Below the pieces are notes generated by a model. The model was not told the origin of the DNA and did not search any database. It saw only the letters and a program-made list of their open reading frames with translations. Positions 36,739 to 44,962 of a DNA stretch of 64,000 nucleotides are shown here, piece after piece. The stretch covers positions 310,001 to 374,000 of the forward strand of contig NZ_FNZG01000001.1 of assembly GCF_900109195.1 (NCBI RefSeq). Direction: 5' to 3'. Source of the stretch: Pseudooceanicola nitratireducens. Its GTDB lineage: Bacteria > Pseudomonadota > Alphaproteobacteria > Rhodobacterales > Rhodobacteraceae. The stretch's first letter is position 1. Every line of letters starts with the position of its first letter. Both the position numbers and the translations under genes were made by a program.

Positions 36739-37055
36739 TCCATGGCTCAGCTCTCTGTCCCCGCCAATGCCAACCGCGCGCCCCGCTTCCAGGGCCTGGA
36801 CCTCTGTCACGCGCTGGATCGCCTCCGGCGGGAGTATTTGCAGCAAGATGATGCAGGCGGGCCGCGCCCCCATCCTCTTGCCGGAAATATCCCGGGGAGT
36901 GGCACCACTCTGCCAGGAGTGGCGCAAGGGGGCAGCGCCCCCTGCGACGATCTTCATCCCGCGCCCGAGGCCGGGGCAGGGGCGCGATCCTTCCCCGCCC
37001 AGACCCATACCGATCCCGCGCGCGACCGCGGACCCGACCACAAGGAGGCGCGCCA
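36739..37055. other. urtB-urtC gap without a credible gene
   Basis: 317 bases inside the urt operon. The gap contains a C-T-C-C-G-G-C-G-G-G-A-G-T-A-T-T-T-G stretch near 36826 and the family I repeat at 36871-36943. A 105-codon frame from the ATG at 36742 crosses the repeat and has no protein-like character, so I do not call it. The end of the gap has AAGGAGG before the urtC ATG. Confidence 0.6.
36871..36943 (+). repeat. family I dispersed structured repeat, copy A
   Basis: Starts with CATCCTCTTGCCGGAAATAT and CCCGGGG, then a hairpin CCACTC-tgccag-GAGTGG (36905-36922), then AGGGGGC-agc-GCCCCCT (36927-36943). The same three-part plan recurs at 42272-42346 (minus) and 53775-53833, with different but still paired stem sequences. 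Confidence 0.8.
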
Positions 37056-38285
37056 ATGAGCCGGCCTTTCATCCTGCGCAACCCGTCGATCCTGGTGTTC
37101 CTGGCCGCTCTGGCGGCCTTCACCCTGGGCGTCACCCTGATGTCCGAGGCCTTCGGGTCCGGCGCGATATCGACCTCGTTCGTGAAGACACTTGGCAAGA
37201 CGCTGTGCCTGTGCCTGGTGGCGCTGGCGATGGACCTGGTCTGGGGCTATTGTGGCATTCTCTCGCTTGGGCATTTCGCCTTCTTCGGGCTGGGCGGCTA
37301 CATGGTAGGCATGTGGCTGATGTATGCCCGGACCGAGATCATCGTCGCCGAGGCCATGGCCAACGCGCCCATCCCGCCCACGGATCAGGAGGTGGTGGAC
37401 GCCATCGGCACGCAGATCTTCGGGGTGGTCGGATCCTCGGACTTCCCCATGATCTGGTATTTCGCCTCTTCCCTGCCGGCGCAGCTGGCGCTGGTGGTGC
37501 TGGTGCCGGGGCTTCTGGCGCTGGTCTTCGGCTGGCTGGCCTTCCGGTCGCGCGTCACCGGCGTCTACCTGTCGATCCTGACGCAGGCCATGACGCTGGC
37601 CCTGTCGCTTTACCTGTTCCAGAACGAAAGCGGGCTGCGCGGCAACAACGGGCTGTCGGGGCTGCAGAACCTGCCGGGCGTCACCGCCGGCCAGGCCACC
37701 GTGTCGATCTGGTTCCTCTGGGCCTCTGCCGCCGCCCTGGCGCTTGGCTATGTGCTGTGTGCCTGGGTTGTCTCGGGCAAGTTCGGATCCGTGGTGCGCG
37801 GCATCCGCGATGACGAGGCGCGGGTGCGCTTCCTGGGCTATTCGGTCGAGGGCTACAAGCTGTTCATCTTCACCCTGACGGCGGTGATCGCGGCCATTGC
37901 GGGCGCGCTTTATTATCCGCAGGCGGGGATCATCAACCCGGGCGAGGTCGCGCCGATCGCTTCGATCTACCTGGCGGTCTGGGTCGCCATCGGCGGGCGC
38001 GGGCGGCTTTACGGGGCGGTCATCGGCGCGGCCTTCGTGTCTATCGTCTCGACCTGGTTCACCGGCGGGCTGGTGCCGTCGGTGCCGCTTGGGTTTTACA
38101 CAATCGACTGGGTGGACTGGTGGCTGGTGCTTCTGGGCCTCAGCTTCGTGCTGGTCACGCTGTTCGCGCCCAAGGGCATCGGCGGGCTGGTCGACCTGGT
38201 GGCGGGGCGCATCGCACCCGACCGCCACGGCGCGGATTACGGCCCCGACAAGGGCAGCAAACGGCAAGGGGAGGGCCGGGGATGA
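37056..38285 (+). CDS. urtC: urea ABC transporter permease UrtC
   Basis: Second permease, 409 aa, LivM-like with about nine to ten helices. Landmarks are LCLVALAMDLVWGYCGILSLGHFAFFGLGGYMVGMWLM (residues 50-87, read in parts), NNGLSGLQNLPG near 195, and GKFGSVVRGIRDDEARVRFLGYSVEGYKL (245-273), the cytosolic loop that contacts the ATPases. AAGGAGG lies upstream of the ATG. The stop overlaps the urtD start (ATGA). Confidence 0.95.
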   Translation: MSRPFILRNPSILVFLAALAAFTLGVTLMSEAFGSGAISTSFVKTLGKTLCLCLVALAMDLVWGYCGILSLGHFAFFGLGGYMVGMWLMYARTEIIVAEAMANAPIPPTDQEVVDAIGTQIFGVVGSSDFPMIWYFASSLPAQLALVVLVPGLLALVFGWLAFRSRVTGVYLSILTQAMTLALSLYLFQNESGLRGNNGLSGLQNLPGVTAGQATVSIWFLWASAAALALGYVLCAWVVSGKFGSVVRGIRDDEARVRFLGYSVEGYKLFIFTLTAVIAAIAGALYYPQAGIINPGEVAPIASIYLAVWVAIGGRGRLYGAVIGAAFVSIVSTWFTGGLVPSVPLGFYTIDWVDWWLVLLGLSFVLVTLFAPKGIGGLVDLVAGRIAPDRHGADYGPDKGSKRQGEGRG

Positions 38286-39022
38286 GCTCCTTACTCGAAG
38301 TTTCGGGCGTCTCGGTCACCTTTGACGGCTACAAGGCGATCCGCAATCTCAGCTTCCAGATAGGTCAGGCCGAGATGCGGGCGATCATCGGCCCGAACGG
38401 GGCCGGCAAGACCACCTTCATGGACATCGTCACCGGCAAGACCCGGCCCGACGAGGGCCGCGTGCTCTGGGGTGAGAAATCCATGAACCTCCTGAAGATG
38501 AGCGAGGCGCGCATCGCGCAGGAGGGGATCGGCCGCAAGTTCCAGCGCCCCACGGTCTTCGAGGATCAGACCGTGCATGCCAACCTGCTGATGTCGCTGA
38601 AGAACCCGCGCGGATCCTTTCCGTGCCTCTTCTACCGCCCCAGCTTCAAGGACGAAGCCCGGGTCGAGGAGCTGGCCAGCGAAATCGGCCTCTCGGACGC
38701 GCTGACGCGCAAATCCGGAGAGCTGTCGCATGGCCAGAAGCAATGGCTGGAGATCGGCATGCTGCTGGCGCAGGAACCGCGGCTTCTTCTGGTCGACGAA
38801 CCGGCGGCGGGCATGACCCTGGCCGAACGCGAACACACCACCGACATCCTGCGCGAGGCCGCCAAGACCCGCGCCGTCGTGGTGGTGGAACATGACATGG
38901 AATTCGTCCGCCGGCTGAACTGCAAGGTCACTGTATTGCACGAAGGATCGGTCCTGGCCGAAGGATCGCTGGACCATGTCACGGCCAATCCGCAGGTCAT
39001 CGAAGTCTATCTGGGGCGGTAA
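38282..39022 (+). CDS. urtD: urea ABC transporter ATP-binding protein UrtD
   Basis: LivG-type ATPase, 246 aa. Walker A is GPNGAGKTTFMD near residues 37-48. The signature helix begins with LSHGQKQWLEIG, a His replacing the usual first Gly of LSGGQ, which is typical of UrtD. Walker B is LLLVDEPAAGM, and the switch His is in VVVEHDMEFV. It starts four bases before the end of urtC and ends three bases before urtE; it pairs with UrtE as the heterodimeric motor. Confidence 0.95.
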   Translation: MSSLLEVSGVSVTFDGYKAIRNLSFQIGQAEMRAIIGPNGAGKTTFMDIVTGKTRPDEGRVLWGEKSMNLLKMSEARIAQEGIGRKFQRPTVFEDQTVHANLLMSLKNPRGSFPCLFYRPSFKDEARVEELASEIGLSDALTRKSGELSHGQKQWLEIGMLLAQEPRLLLVDEPAAGMTLAEREHTTDILREAAKTRAVVVVEHDMEFVRRLNCKVTVLHEGSVLAEGSLDHVTANPQVIEVYLGR

Positions 39023-39025
39023 TCC

Positions 39026-39721
39026 ATGCTGAACGTTGAAAACCTGACCCTGCACTATGGTCAAAGCCAGATCCTGCACGGCATCGACCTGAAGGCCGAA
39101 ACCGGCAAGGTCACCTGCATCATGGGCACCAATGGCGTCGGCAAGACATCGCTACTGAAGGCGATTTCGGGCACGCATCCGCGATCGGGCGGGGCGATGA
39201 TGCTGGACGGAGAGGACCTGGGAAAGATGCCGGCGCATCAGCTGGCCCACAAGGGCATCGGCTATGTGCCGCAGGGGCGGATGATCTTTCCGCTGCTCAC
39301 GGTCGAGGAAAACATGCAGACGGCCTTCGCCTGTCTGCCCCGGTCCGAACATCACATCCCCGACGAGATTTTCGAACTGTTCCCGATCCTGAAGGACTTC
39401 CTGCATCGGCGGGGCGGGGATCTGTCGGGGGGGCAGCAGCAGCAGCTGGCGATCGCCCGCGCCATGATCACCAAGCCCAAGCTTCTGCTGCTGGACGAAC
39501 CGACCGAGGGCATTCAGCCCAACATCATCCAGCAGATCGGACGGGTGATTGAATACCTGCGCGACAAGGGCGACATGGCGATCATCCTGGTCGAGCAGTA
39601 TTTCGAATTCGCCTACGGCCTGGCCGACAGCTTCTACGTGCTGCGGCGCGGGGCGGTGACGGCCTCGGGCACCAAGGCTGATCTGACGAAGGATCAGTTG
39701 ATGGCCGAGGTGTCGGTTTAG
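39026..39721 (+). CDS. urtE: urea ABC transporter ATP-binding protein UrtE
   Basis: LivF-type ATPase, 231 aa. Walker A is MGTNGVGKTSLLK near residues 33-45, the LivF hallmark is GYVPQGRMIFPLLTVEENM near 84-102, the signature is LSGGQQQQLAIARA, Walker B is LLLLDEPTEGIQP, and the switch His is replaced by Gln in ILVEQYFEFA, as is usual in this family. Last gene of the urt operon. Confidence 0.95.
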   Translation: MLNVENLTLHYGQSQILHGIDLKAETGKVTCIMGTNGVGKTSLLKAISGTHPRSGGAMMLDGEDLGKMPAHQLAHKGIGYVPQGRMIFPLLTVEENMQTAFACLPRSEHHIPDEIFELFPILKDFLHRRGGDLSGGQQQQLAIARAMITKPKLLLLDEPTEGIQPNIIQQIGRVIEYLRDKGDMAIILVEQYFEFAYGLADSFYVLRRGAVTASGTKADLTKDQLMAEVSV

Positions 39722-39724
39722 GCC

Positions 39725-39799
39725 TTAGCCGATCCCGATAAAGCTGAGGATGGCAAGCACGATGACGACGAGGCCGACGAGATAGATGATGCGGTTCAT
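39725..39799 (-). CDS. 24-aa membrane microprotein
   Basis: A tiny frame starting MNRIIYLVGLV and ending SFIGIG forms a single hydrophobic helix of ~18 residues after a positively charged start. GAAAGGA lies seven bases upstream of the ATG. I recall near-identical short peptides annotated in many Rhodobacteraceae, but cannot check here. It ends four bases from the urtE stop (convergent) and is transcribed on the minus strand, with an AT-richer leader at 39800-39850 as possible promoter. Function unknown; perhaps a stress or membrane-insertion peptide. Confidence 0.65.
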   Translation of the reverse strand: MNRIIYLVGLVVIVLAILSFIGIG

Positions 39800-39940
39800 G
39801 GCGGGTCCTTTCACGTGTGGTTTCCTCACCAACCCGTGAAACCCCGAATGGGTTGCATCCGATCTTTCCGGCACGAACAGAGTCAGGTCAGATAACGACG
39901 CCAGGATGCGAGGCCAGCACGTCAGGGCTGGACGAGCGGC

Positions 39941-40378
39941 TCAGAACTCCATCCAGATCGTGATCGGGCCGTCGTTCACCAGCGACACCTTCATGTCTGC
40001 CGCGAATTGGCCGGTCTGCACAGGCACGCCCAGATCGGCCAGCGCGCGGGCGAAATGCGCGTACAGCCTGCGCCCGTCTTCGGGCGCGGCAGCAGAGGAA
40101 AACCCCGGCCGGTTCCCGCGGGACGTATCCGCGGCAAGGGTGAACTGCGACACCACAAGGGCCGATCCGCCGATGTCCAGGACCGACCGGTTCATCTTGC
40201 CCGCCTCATCTTCGAAGATCCGGCATTTCGACACCTTGGCCGCCAGAAGATCGGCGTTCGCCTCGGTATCGCCCTGCATGGCGCAGACCAGGATCATCAG
40301 GCCCGGCCCGCATTGGCCCACGACCTCTCCATCGACGCGAACGGCGGCTTCGCTCACCCGTTGCAATATCGCGCGCAT
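39941..40378 (-). CDS. dtd: D-aminoacyl-tRNA deacylase
   Basis: Removes D-amino acids (and Gly from tRNA-Ala) attached to tRNA. The 145-aa length is exact for the family, with [17 protein letters not shown] at the start, SQFTL at 77-81 and a GPIT motif at ~138-141, where most members have GPVT. Its ATG overlaps the nitroreductase stop by one base (TGATG), so the two are coupled. Confidence 0.95.
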   Translation of the reverse strand: MRAILQRVSEAAVRVDGEVVGQCGPGLMILVCAMQGDTEANADLLAAKVSKCRIFEDEAGKMNRSVLDIGGSALVVSQFTLAADTSRGNRPGFSSAAAPEDGRRLYAHFARALADLGVPVQTGQFAADMKVSLVNDGPITIWMEF

Positions 40379-41049
40379 CAGCCCCGGACCTCCAGGATTT
40401 CGTTCAGCGCAGCGCGTTCGGTGCGGAAATTGTTCGCGGGATGGTCGGGGTCCTCATAGCCGAAGGTGATCGCGCACAGGATCAGCCGGTCCTCGGGGAT
40501 TTCCAGCACCTCGCGCACCACGTCGGAATGGAAGGCCACCGCCGCCTGCGGTACCGTCGCCAGCCCAAGCGCCTGGGTCGCCAGGCAGAAGGCCATCAGG
40601 AAGCCGCCCGAATCCAGCGCCCCATAGGCCCCCAACTCGCGGGTCGAGGTCAGGATCGCCGTATGCGGCGCGCCGAAAAGGTTGAAGTTCTCCATCGCCT
40701 GTTTGGCGGACCCCGCCCGGTCGCCCTTTTCCACGCCGACGGCCTCATACAGCTGCCAGCCGCAGGTGCGGCGGCGGTCTCCATGCACGCCGGGATAGCC
40801 CTCAGGGCCGGGTACATCGGGGGCGGGGGCGCGGGTTCCGGGCGCGGCCATCAGCGCGGCGCGCAGCCGGTCGGTTTCGGCCCCGCGCGTCACGATCACC
40901 TGCCAGGGCTGGGCATTGCACCACGAAGGTGCGCGCCCGGCGGCGGTGACCACCTGTTCGATCACATCCTCGGGCACGGCGCGATCCAGGAAGCCGCGGC
41001 AGGAGTGGCGGGCCGTCAGCAGCCCCATCAAGGTATCGTAATCGTTCAT
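40378..41049 (-). CDS. nitroreductase family FMN protein
   Basis: A 223-aa NAD(P)H-dependent flavoprotein. [21 protein letters not shown] near residues 14-34 provides the FMN-binding Arg-x-Ser-Arg-like start, followed by [21 protein letters not shown] near 36-56 and a C-terminal [10 protein letters not shown] loop. Family enzymes reduce nitro groups or quinones, or act in enone reduction; the substrate is unknown. It is upstream of and overlapping dtd. Confidence 0.9.
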   Translation of the reverse strand: MNDYDTLMGLLTARHSCRGFLDRAVPEDVIEQVVTAAGRAPSWCNAQPWQVIVTRGAETDRLRAALMAAPGTRAPAPDVPGPEGYPGVHGDRRRTCGWQLYEAVGVEKGDRAGSAKQAMENFNLFGAPHTAILTSTRELGAYGALDSGGFLMAFCLATQALGLATVPQAAVAFHSDVVREVLEIPEDRLILCAITFGYEDPDHPANNFRTERAALNEILEVRG

Positions 41050-41097
41050 CTTTCCCCCTAAAATCCCTTTGGTTCAGGCCGCTGAAAAGGCCAGGCC

Positions 41098-42186
41098 CTA
41101 GCCGCCGTTCTGCGCCATCACATAGCCGATGATGCCCGCCACGATCGCACCTGCCACCACGGCCAGGGCGATCTTCCAGGGCGACCAGGGCCGTTCGCCC
41201 TGCACCCGGCCGGTGCGGCCGTTGACGACAAAGCGGTAGGTCTTGCCGCGGAACTTATAGGCCGCCATCCAGACCGGCAGCAGCACGTGCTTGAAGGTCA
41301 CACCGCTGATCTGCGTTTCGATCCCATGCACCCGCTGGCGGTCGCCGCCGATGTCAAAGCGCACGTCGCGGTCGATGGTGCGGTCCATGATGGCGCGGGC
41401 TTCCTCGTAGCCCTCGGCCAGTTCGACCTGGTAGCCCTCGGCCAGGAAACCGGCCAGGAATTCCGGCGTATAGGGCTTCATCTCCGACAGGTCCCAGGGT
41501 TCCAGCGCGTCGGTGTATTTCTTGGGCAGCGACTTCGAGGCCAGCACAAGGATGTCGTCAAAGAACCGCGCAACCCGGCCCGAGACAGGGGTCCAGCGGA
41601 TCTTCTGCACCTGGCGCTGTTCCGGCTTGCCTTCGTGCATCACGGTTTCGGTGACGTAGTAGATCGTGCCGCGTTCGCCGCGATAGCGTGACTTGGTGTC
41701 GGCGTCATAGGTCCAGTAGGGGACATAGATGCCGTCCAGCTTGCGCCCCTTGCGGGCGTAATCCTTCAGCCCATTGGGGGCGAACCACAGGCTGCCCAGC
41801 CAGTTGGCCATGGCCTGCTGTGCCTCGCGTTCCGAAAGCGCGAAGGGCAGCACCCCCTTGGGCTTGATATGCCGGTGCGTGCCGGTGCCGGTGACCACGG
41901 GCGTGGCGCAGAAGGGGCATTCATCCGCATGGGTGTCGCCGTCGAATTCCACCTGCGCGCCGCAGTTGGGGCAGCTGGAGACGCGGGTTTCCTCGATCTC
42001 GGCCTCTGGCAGACGGGCCTCGATCGCGGCGCGGAAGTCCAGTTCCCTGATGCCGCCCGCCCAGGGGCCGGGATCGGCCAGCGCTTCGGAATGGCCGCAA
42101 TGGTCGCAGATCAGCTTCCCCTCGGCCGGGGCATAGCGGTAGTCGGCCCCGCATTGCGGGCAGGGAAAGCGATGGTCCTGGGTCAT
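41098..42186 (-). CDS. double zinc-ribbon membrane-anchored protein (TFIIB-type zinc finger)
   Basis: A 362-aa protein with two four-cysteine ribbons: C-P-Q-C ... C-D-H-C in the first ~32 residues, and C-P-N-C ... C-P-F-C near 71-94. A ~230-residue middle region has conserved YVPYWTYDADTKSRYRGERG-like features and a repeated GRxG strand near the end. There is one C-terminal membrane helix (WKIALAVVAGAIVAGIIGYV) and a short tail. Annotators often name such proteins primosomal N'-like or TFIIB-finger; no helicase motifs are present, so that name would be wrong. Gene order places it last in the XpaC-TelA-SPFH cluster, after a family I repeat. Confidence 0.85.
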   Translation of the reverse strand: MTQDHRFPCPQCGADYRYAPAEGKLICDHCGHSEALADPGPWAGGIRELDFRAAIEARLPEAEIEETRVSSCPNCGAQVEFDGDTHADECPFCATPVVTGTGTHRHIKPKGVLPFALSEREAQQAMANWLGSLWFAPNGLKDYARKGRKLDGIYVPYWTYDADTKSRYRGERGTIYYVTETVMHEGKPEQRQVQKIRWTPVSGRVARFFDDILVLASKSLPKKYTDALEPWDLSEMKPYTPEFLAGFLAEGYQVELAEGYEEARAIMDRTIDRDVRFDIGGDRQRVHGIETQISGVTFKHVLLPVWMAAYKFRGKTYRFVVNGRTGRVQGERPWSPWKIALAVVAGAIVAGIIGYVMAQNGG

Positions 42187-42271
42187 TGCGGGCTCCGGCT
42201 GGTGTCGGGCGGAAGGTAGAGCGGTCGGGGCCGGGGCGAAACCCCGGAACGTCGTGCGGGCGGAGGGGGTG

Positions 42272-42346
42272 GAGGGGGGCGCTGCCCCCTCCCGGCAAAG
42301 CGGGGCTTTGCCGGTTCACCCCTGGGATATTTTCGGCAAGAGGATG
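42272..42346 (-). repeat. family I dispersed structured repeat, copy B
   Basis: Minus-strand copy. CATCCTCTTGCCGAAAATAT and CCC-AGGGG are followed by a 9-bp hairpin CCGGCAAAG-ccccg-CTTTGCCGG (42292-42314), then GGGGGC-agc-GCCCCC extended to GA...TC. It lies between the zinc-ribbon and NTF2-like genes. Stem sequences differ from copies A and C, but pairing is kept. Confidence 0.8.
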
Positions 42347-42727
42347 TCAGCGGGGCAGGCGGTGATCGAAGCTGACGATCTGGGCCAGGTCACGGCAGGC
42401 GGCAGAGGTGAAGCGCAGGACGATGCAGAACAGCCGCGCGTCGGAGGGCGTCAGGCGCACCCGGCCCGAGACCGAGGCCGTGCGCCCTTGGCTGACCACC
42501 TGTTCGACGGTAATCGACGCGGGCGGGGTCAGCCCGGTCAGGGCCCTGGTGATCTGCGCGCGGCCTGCCAGTACCCCGCCCGGGCGCTGCCACTGGGCAT
42601 CGGCGGCAAAGGTCGAAGAATCGACCGTGCCGGCCCCGAGCATCGCCAGGGCGATGTCCTGCGCCAGCGCATTGCCGGACGCCGTGTCGCCGGGGCGTGA
42701 GGCCATGACCGCCTGAGCACCTGCCAT
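42347..42727 (-). CDS. NTF2/SnoaL-like domain protein
   Basis: A 126-aa protein with the cone-shaped NTF2-like pattern: N-terminal helices (GNALAQDIALAMLGAG), a WQRPGGVLAGRAQITRALTGL segment near 46-66, and three to four beta strands to the end. Family members are enzymes or ligand binders; no clear catalytic His/Asp pair is seen, so I give no activity. The ATG is three bases from the SPFH gene stop, so it is co-transcribed with that cluster. Confidence 0.75.
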   Translation of the reverse strand: MAGAQAVMASRPGDTASGNALAQDIALAMLGAGTVDSSTFAADAQWQRPGGVLAGRAQITRALTGLTPPASITVEQVVSQGRTASVSGRVRLTPSDARLFCIVLRFTSAACRDLAQIVSFDHRLPR

Positions 42728-42730
42728 GGA

Positions 42731-43882
42731 TCACACGCCTGGCGGCGGGGGCGGCGGCATCACGGTAAAGAGCTGGGCCAGTTCCGTCACGTCCTCGGCC
42801 CGCATCCAGCCGTCCTGGCCGGCGGTCCAGACCATCGTGTCGCGGGTCATTCCGCCTTCGGTCACCATGCGGCCCAGCCGCGCCTTGGAGTAGGGGCCGT
42901 GGGTCGCGCCATTCTCGGCGATGTGCCAGACGTGTTCGACCGGCGGGGGCGGCGGCGCGGGGGGGGCGACCTGAACAGGGGCCTGCGGGGTCGGAGCGGC
43001 AGCCGCCTGGGGCCGCGCGCCCCAGGGGCCGCTTTGCGCCATCTGGTTGGCCATCGCCATACCCATCCCCATGCCTAGGCCCGCACCCATGCCGCCATCG
43101 CCGCCGGGGTTCGAGGCCGCGCGAGTCATTGCATCAGCGGCCGAGAACTGGGTGAACCGCCCCAGGTCGCCCACGATCCCCATGGAGGTCCGCTTGTCCA
43201 GCACCTCTTCCACCGCGGGGGGGAGCGAGATGTTTTCGATGTAAAGCTCGGGCAGGGTCAGGCCGTATTCCGCGATCACGCCCGAGATCTCGGCCGCGAC
43301 CATCTTGCCCAGATCGGCGGTATTGGCGGCCATGTCGAGCACGGGAATGCCCGAGCCCGCGATGACGCGGGAGAATTCCTGCACGATGATGTTGCGGATC
43401 TGATAGCTGATCTCGTCCATGGTGAATTCACCATCGGTGCCGACGATCTCGCTTAGGAATTTTGCGGGATCAGTGACGCGGATCGAATAGGTGCCGAAGG
43501 CGCGGATGCGCACCGGGCCGAATTCCGGGTCGCGCGCCATGATCGGGTTCTTCGTGCCCCACTTGAGGTCGGTGAACCGGGTGGTCGAGACGAAGTAGAC
43601 CTCGGACTTGAAGGGCGATTTGAACCCGTGGTCCCAGTGCTGCAGCGAGGTCATGATCGGCATGTTGTTCGTTTCAAGCATGTAGAGCCCGGGAGTGAAC
43701 ACATCCGCCAGCTGGCCTTCATGTACGAAGACCGCCGCCTGACCTTCGCGCACGGTCAGCTTGGCGCCGTATTTGATTTCATGCCCCTCACGTTCAAACC
43801 GCCAGACCAGCGTGTCGCGCGTGTCGTCGGTCCAGTGGATGACGTCGATGAACTGTCCGCTCAGGAAATCCAGGATGCCCAT
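42731..43882 (-). CDS. SPFH-domain protein with C-terminal GYF-like domain
   Basis: A 383-aa cytosolic membrane-associated scaffold of the SPFH type (YdjI / virion-core-like group). The N-terminal MGILDFLSGQFIDVIHWTDDTRDTLVWRF pattern (read in two parts) is typical. The SPFH core covers ~20-240 and an Ala/Met/Gly-rich linker with a Pro-rich stretch covers ~255-318. A GYF_2-like domain is at ~318-378 (HVWHIAENGATHGPYSKARLGRM and WTAGQDGWMRAEDV). In bacteria this combination accompanies zinc-ribbon and TelA proteins in membrane-stress clusters. The gap to the upstream gene is 15 bp. Confidence 0.88.
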   Translation of the reverse strand: MGILDFLSGQFIDVIHWTDDTRDTLVWRFEREGHEIKYGAKLTVREGQAAVFVHEGQLADVFTPGLYMLETNNMPIMTSLQHWDHGFKSPFKSEVYFVSTTRFTDLKWGTKNPIMARDPEFGPVRIRAFGTYSIRVTDPAKFLSEIVGTDGEFTMDEISYQIRNIIVQEFSRVIAGSGIPVLDMAANTADLGKMVAAEISGVIAEYGLTLPELYIENISLPPAVEEVLDKRTSMGIVGDLGRFTQFSAADAMTRAASNPGGDGGMGAGLGMGMGMAMANQMAQSGPWGARPQAAAAPTPQAPVQVAPPAPPPPPVEHVWHIAENGATHGPYSKARLGRMVTEGGMTRDTMVWTAGQDGWMRAEDVTELAQLFTVMPPPPPPGV

Positions 43883-43897
43883 GTCAAATGTCCTTTC

Positions 43898-44956
43898 TCA
43901 ACTCTCGCCGCCGATCAGCTCTGCCGCGATCCTGGTGAAGATCGGGCGGGCCTCATCGGCGCTTTGTCCCGGGCGCAGCCGGGGATCGTACAGCATTTTC
44001 AGCAGCATTTCGTCATGCGTGGTCAGCAGCGCGAATTCGTCGTCGTCGTTGAAGATTGACGGCCGGGCGCGGGGGCTGTCATTGGCCAGGCCAAGCCCCT
44101 GGGCCATTTCCTCGTGATAACAGCTTTTGCGGACCAGGTCGGGGTGTTCGGCCCGGACCAGCGCGATCGCCTGCCCATAACCCGAGGTGCCGTCGTCGCG
44201 CGAAAACGCCACGACGAGGCAGTGGATCGCCCGGGGCAGACGTTCGAAGATGCCAAGCGCGCTTGAGGAGATGTCGGGCACGATCTGCTGCACCCGCGAC
44301 ACCACGAGGTCATGATCGTCCTCGCCCATCACCAGCACGTTAAAATTGGCCCCCGTCTGTGCGCCTTCGCCGACAAAGCCGATCTGGTGGCCGGTCAGAC
44401 GGGCCAGCCGGGCGGTATAGTCGCGCACGGTCGCGCTGTCTTCGACGCGCAGGTCCTGCGGGACCGAGGGGCCGAATTCCACCGCGACCTTCACCGGGCC
44501 GGGCCAGCGGCGCAGCCGGGCCTGGGCCCCGCCGGATCCACGCAGGCCCGCGCCCCGGGCGTATTCGTCGTAGAACACGATGCGTTCGAAATTCGCCGCC
44601 AGCTGGCGGGCATTGAAGGGCGTATCGACCCCGCCGCCATCGGTGCGCAGCAGCCCCTGTGCCAGCAGGTCCGCCTGGATCGCGGAATAATAGCGCGCCA
44701 ATGCCTGGGATTGCTGCGACGGCCCGGCGGGCAGTGCGGCGGGCACCGGGCTGGGCCGCGCATTGGGCTTCAGCGTGGGCGTCGGCGCGGCCAGCTGACA
44801 GGCCGCGACGGTGGCACACAGCGCAAGCGCCACTGCGGCGCGCCCGCGCCGGACATACGGATGCCCTGCGTCCCGGCCCGTGTGGCCACGCGGACGACCG
44901 CGCAGACGCGCGGCCAGATCCGCCAGCCCCGAAGGGATATGCGCCTTGCCCCGCAT
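43898..44956 (-). CDS. DUF2927 lipoprotein
   Basis: A 352-aa protein. A basic N-terminal region of ~40 residues precedes a hydrophobic stretch ending in a lipobox-like ATVAAC (Cys near 53), so it is probably an outer-envelope lipoprotein; a later start at a closer codon is likely. The DUF2927 domain follows (~75-340), with LRRWPGPVKVAVEFG near 150 and a conserved CYHEEMAQGLGLANDS segment near 280-296 that resembles a metalloprotease-like H-E-E-x-x-Q site, then FNDDDEFALLTTHDEMLLKMLYDPRL. Enzyme activity is not established for the family. Six bases separate it from telA. Confidence 0.82.
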   Translation of the reverse strand: MRGKAHIPSGLADLAARLRGRPRGHTGRDAGHPYVRRGRAAVALALCATVAACQLAAPTPTLKPNARPSPVPAALPAGPSQQSQALARYYSAIQADLLAQGLLRTDGGGVDTPFNARQLAANFERIVFYDEYARGAGLRGSGGAQARLRRWPGPVKVAVEFGPSVPQDLRVEDSATVRDYTARLARLTGHQIGFVGEGAQTGANFNVLVMGEDDHDLVVSRVQQIVPDISSSALGIFERLPRAIHCLVVAFSRDDGTSGYGQAIALVRAEHPDLVRKSCYHEEMAQGLGLANDSPRARPSIFNDDDEFALLTTHDEMLLKMLYDPRLRPGQSADEARPIFTRIAAELIGGES

Positions 44957-44962
44957 CCGAAT

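Noticed and set aside
34468-37056. 862-codon open frame antisense to urtA end, urtB and the urtB-urtC gap
   Set aside because: Crosses a gene boundary, a hairpin and a repeat; no protein features; urtB is certain.
36742-37059. 105-codon frame between urtB and urtC with an ATG
   Set aside because: Runs through the family I repeat, lacks a Shine-Dalgarno site and has no secondary-structure or domain signal; repeat DNA explains the open frame.
41098-42186. annotation of the zinc-ribbon protein as primosomal protein N' or a helicase
   Set aside because: No Walker A/B or helicase motifs are present; only the zinc ribbons give such matches.
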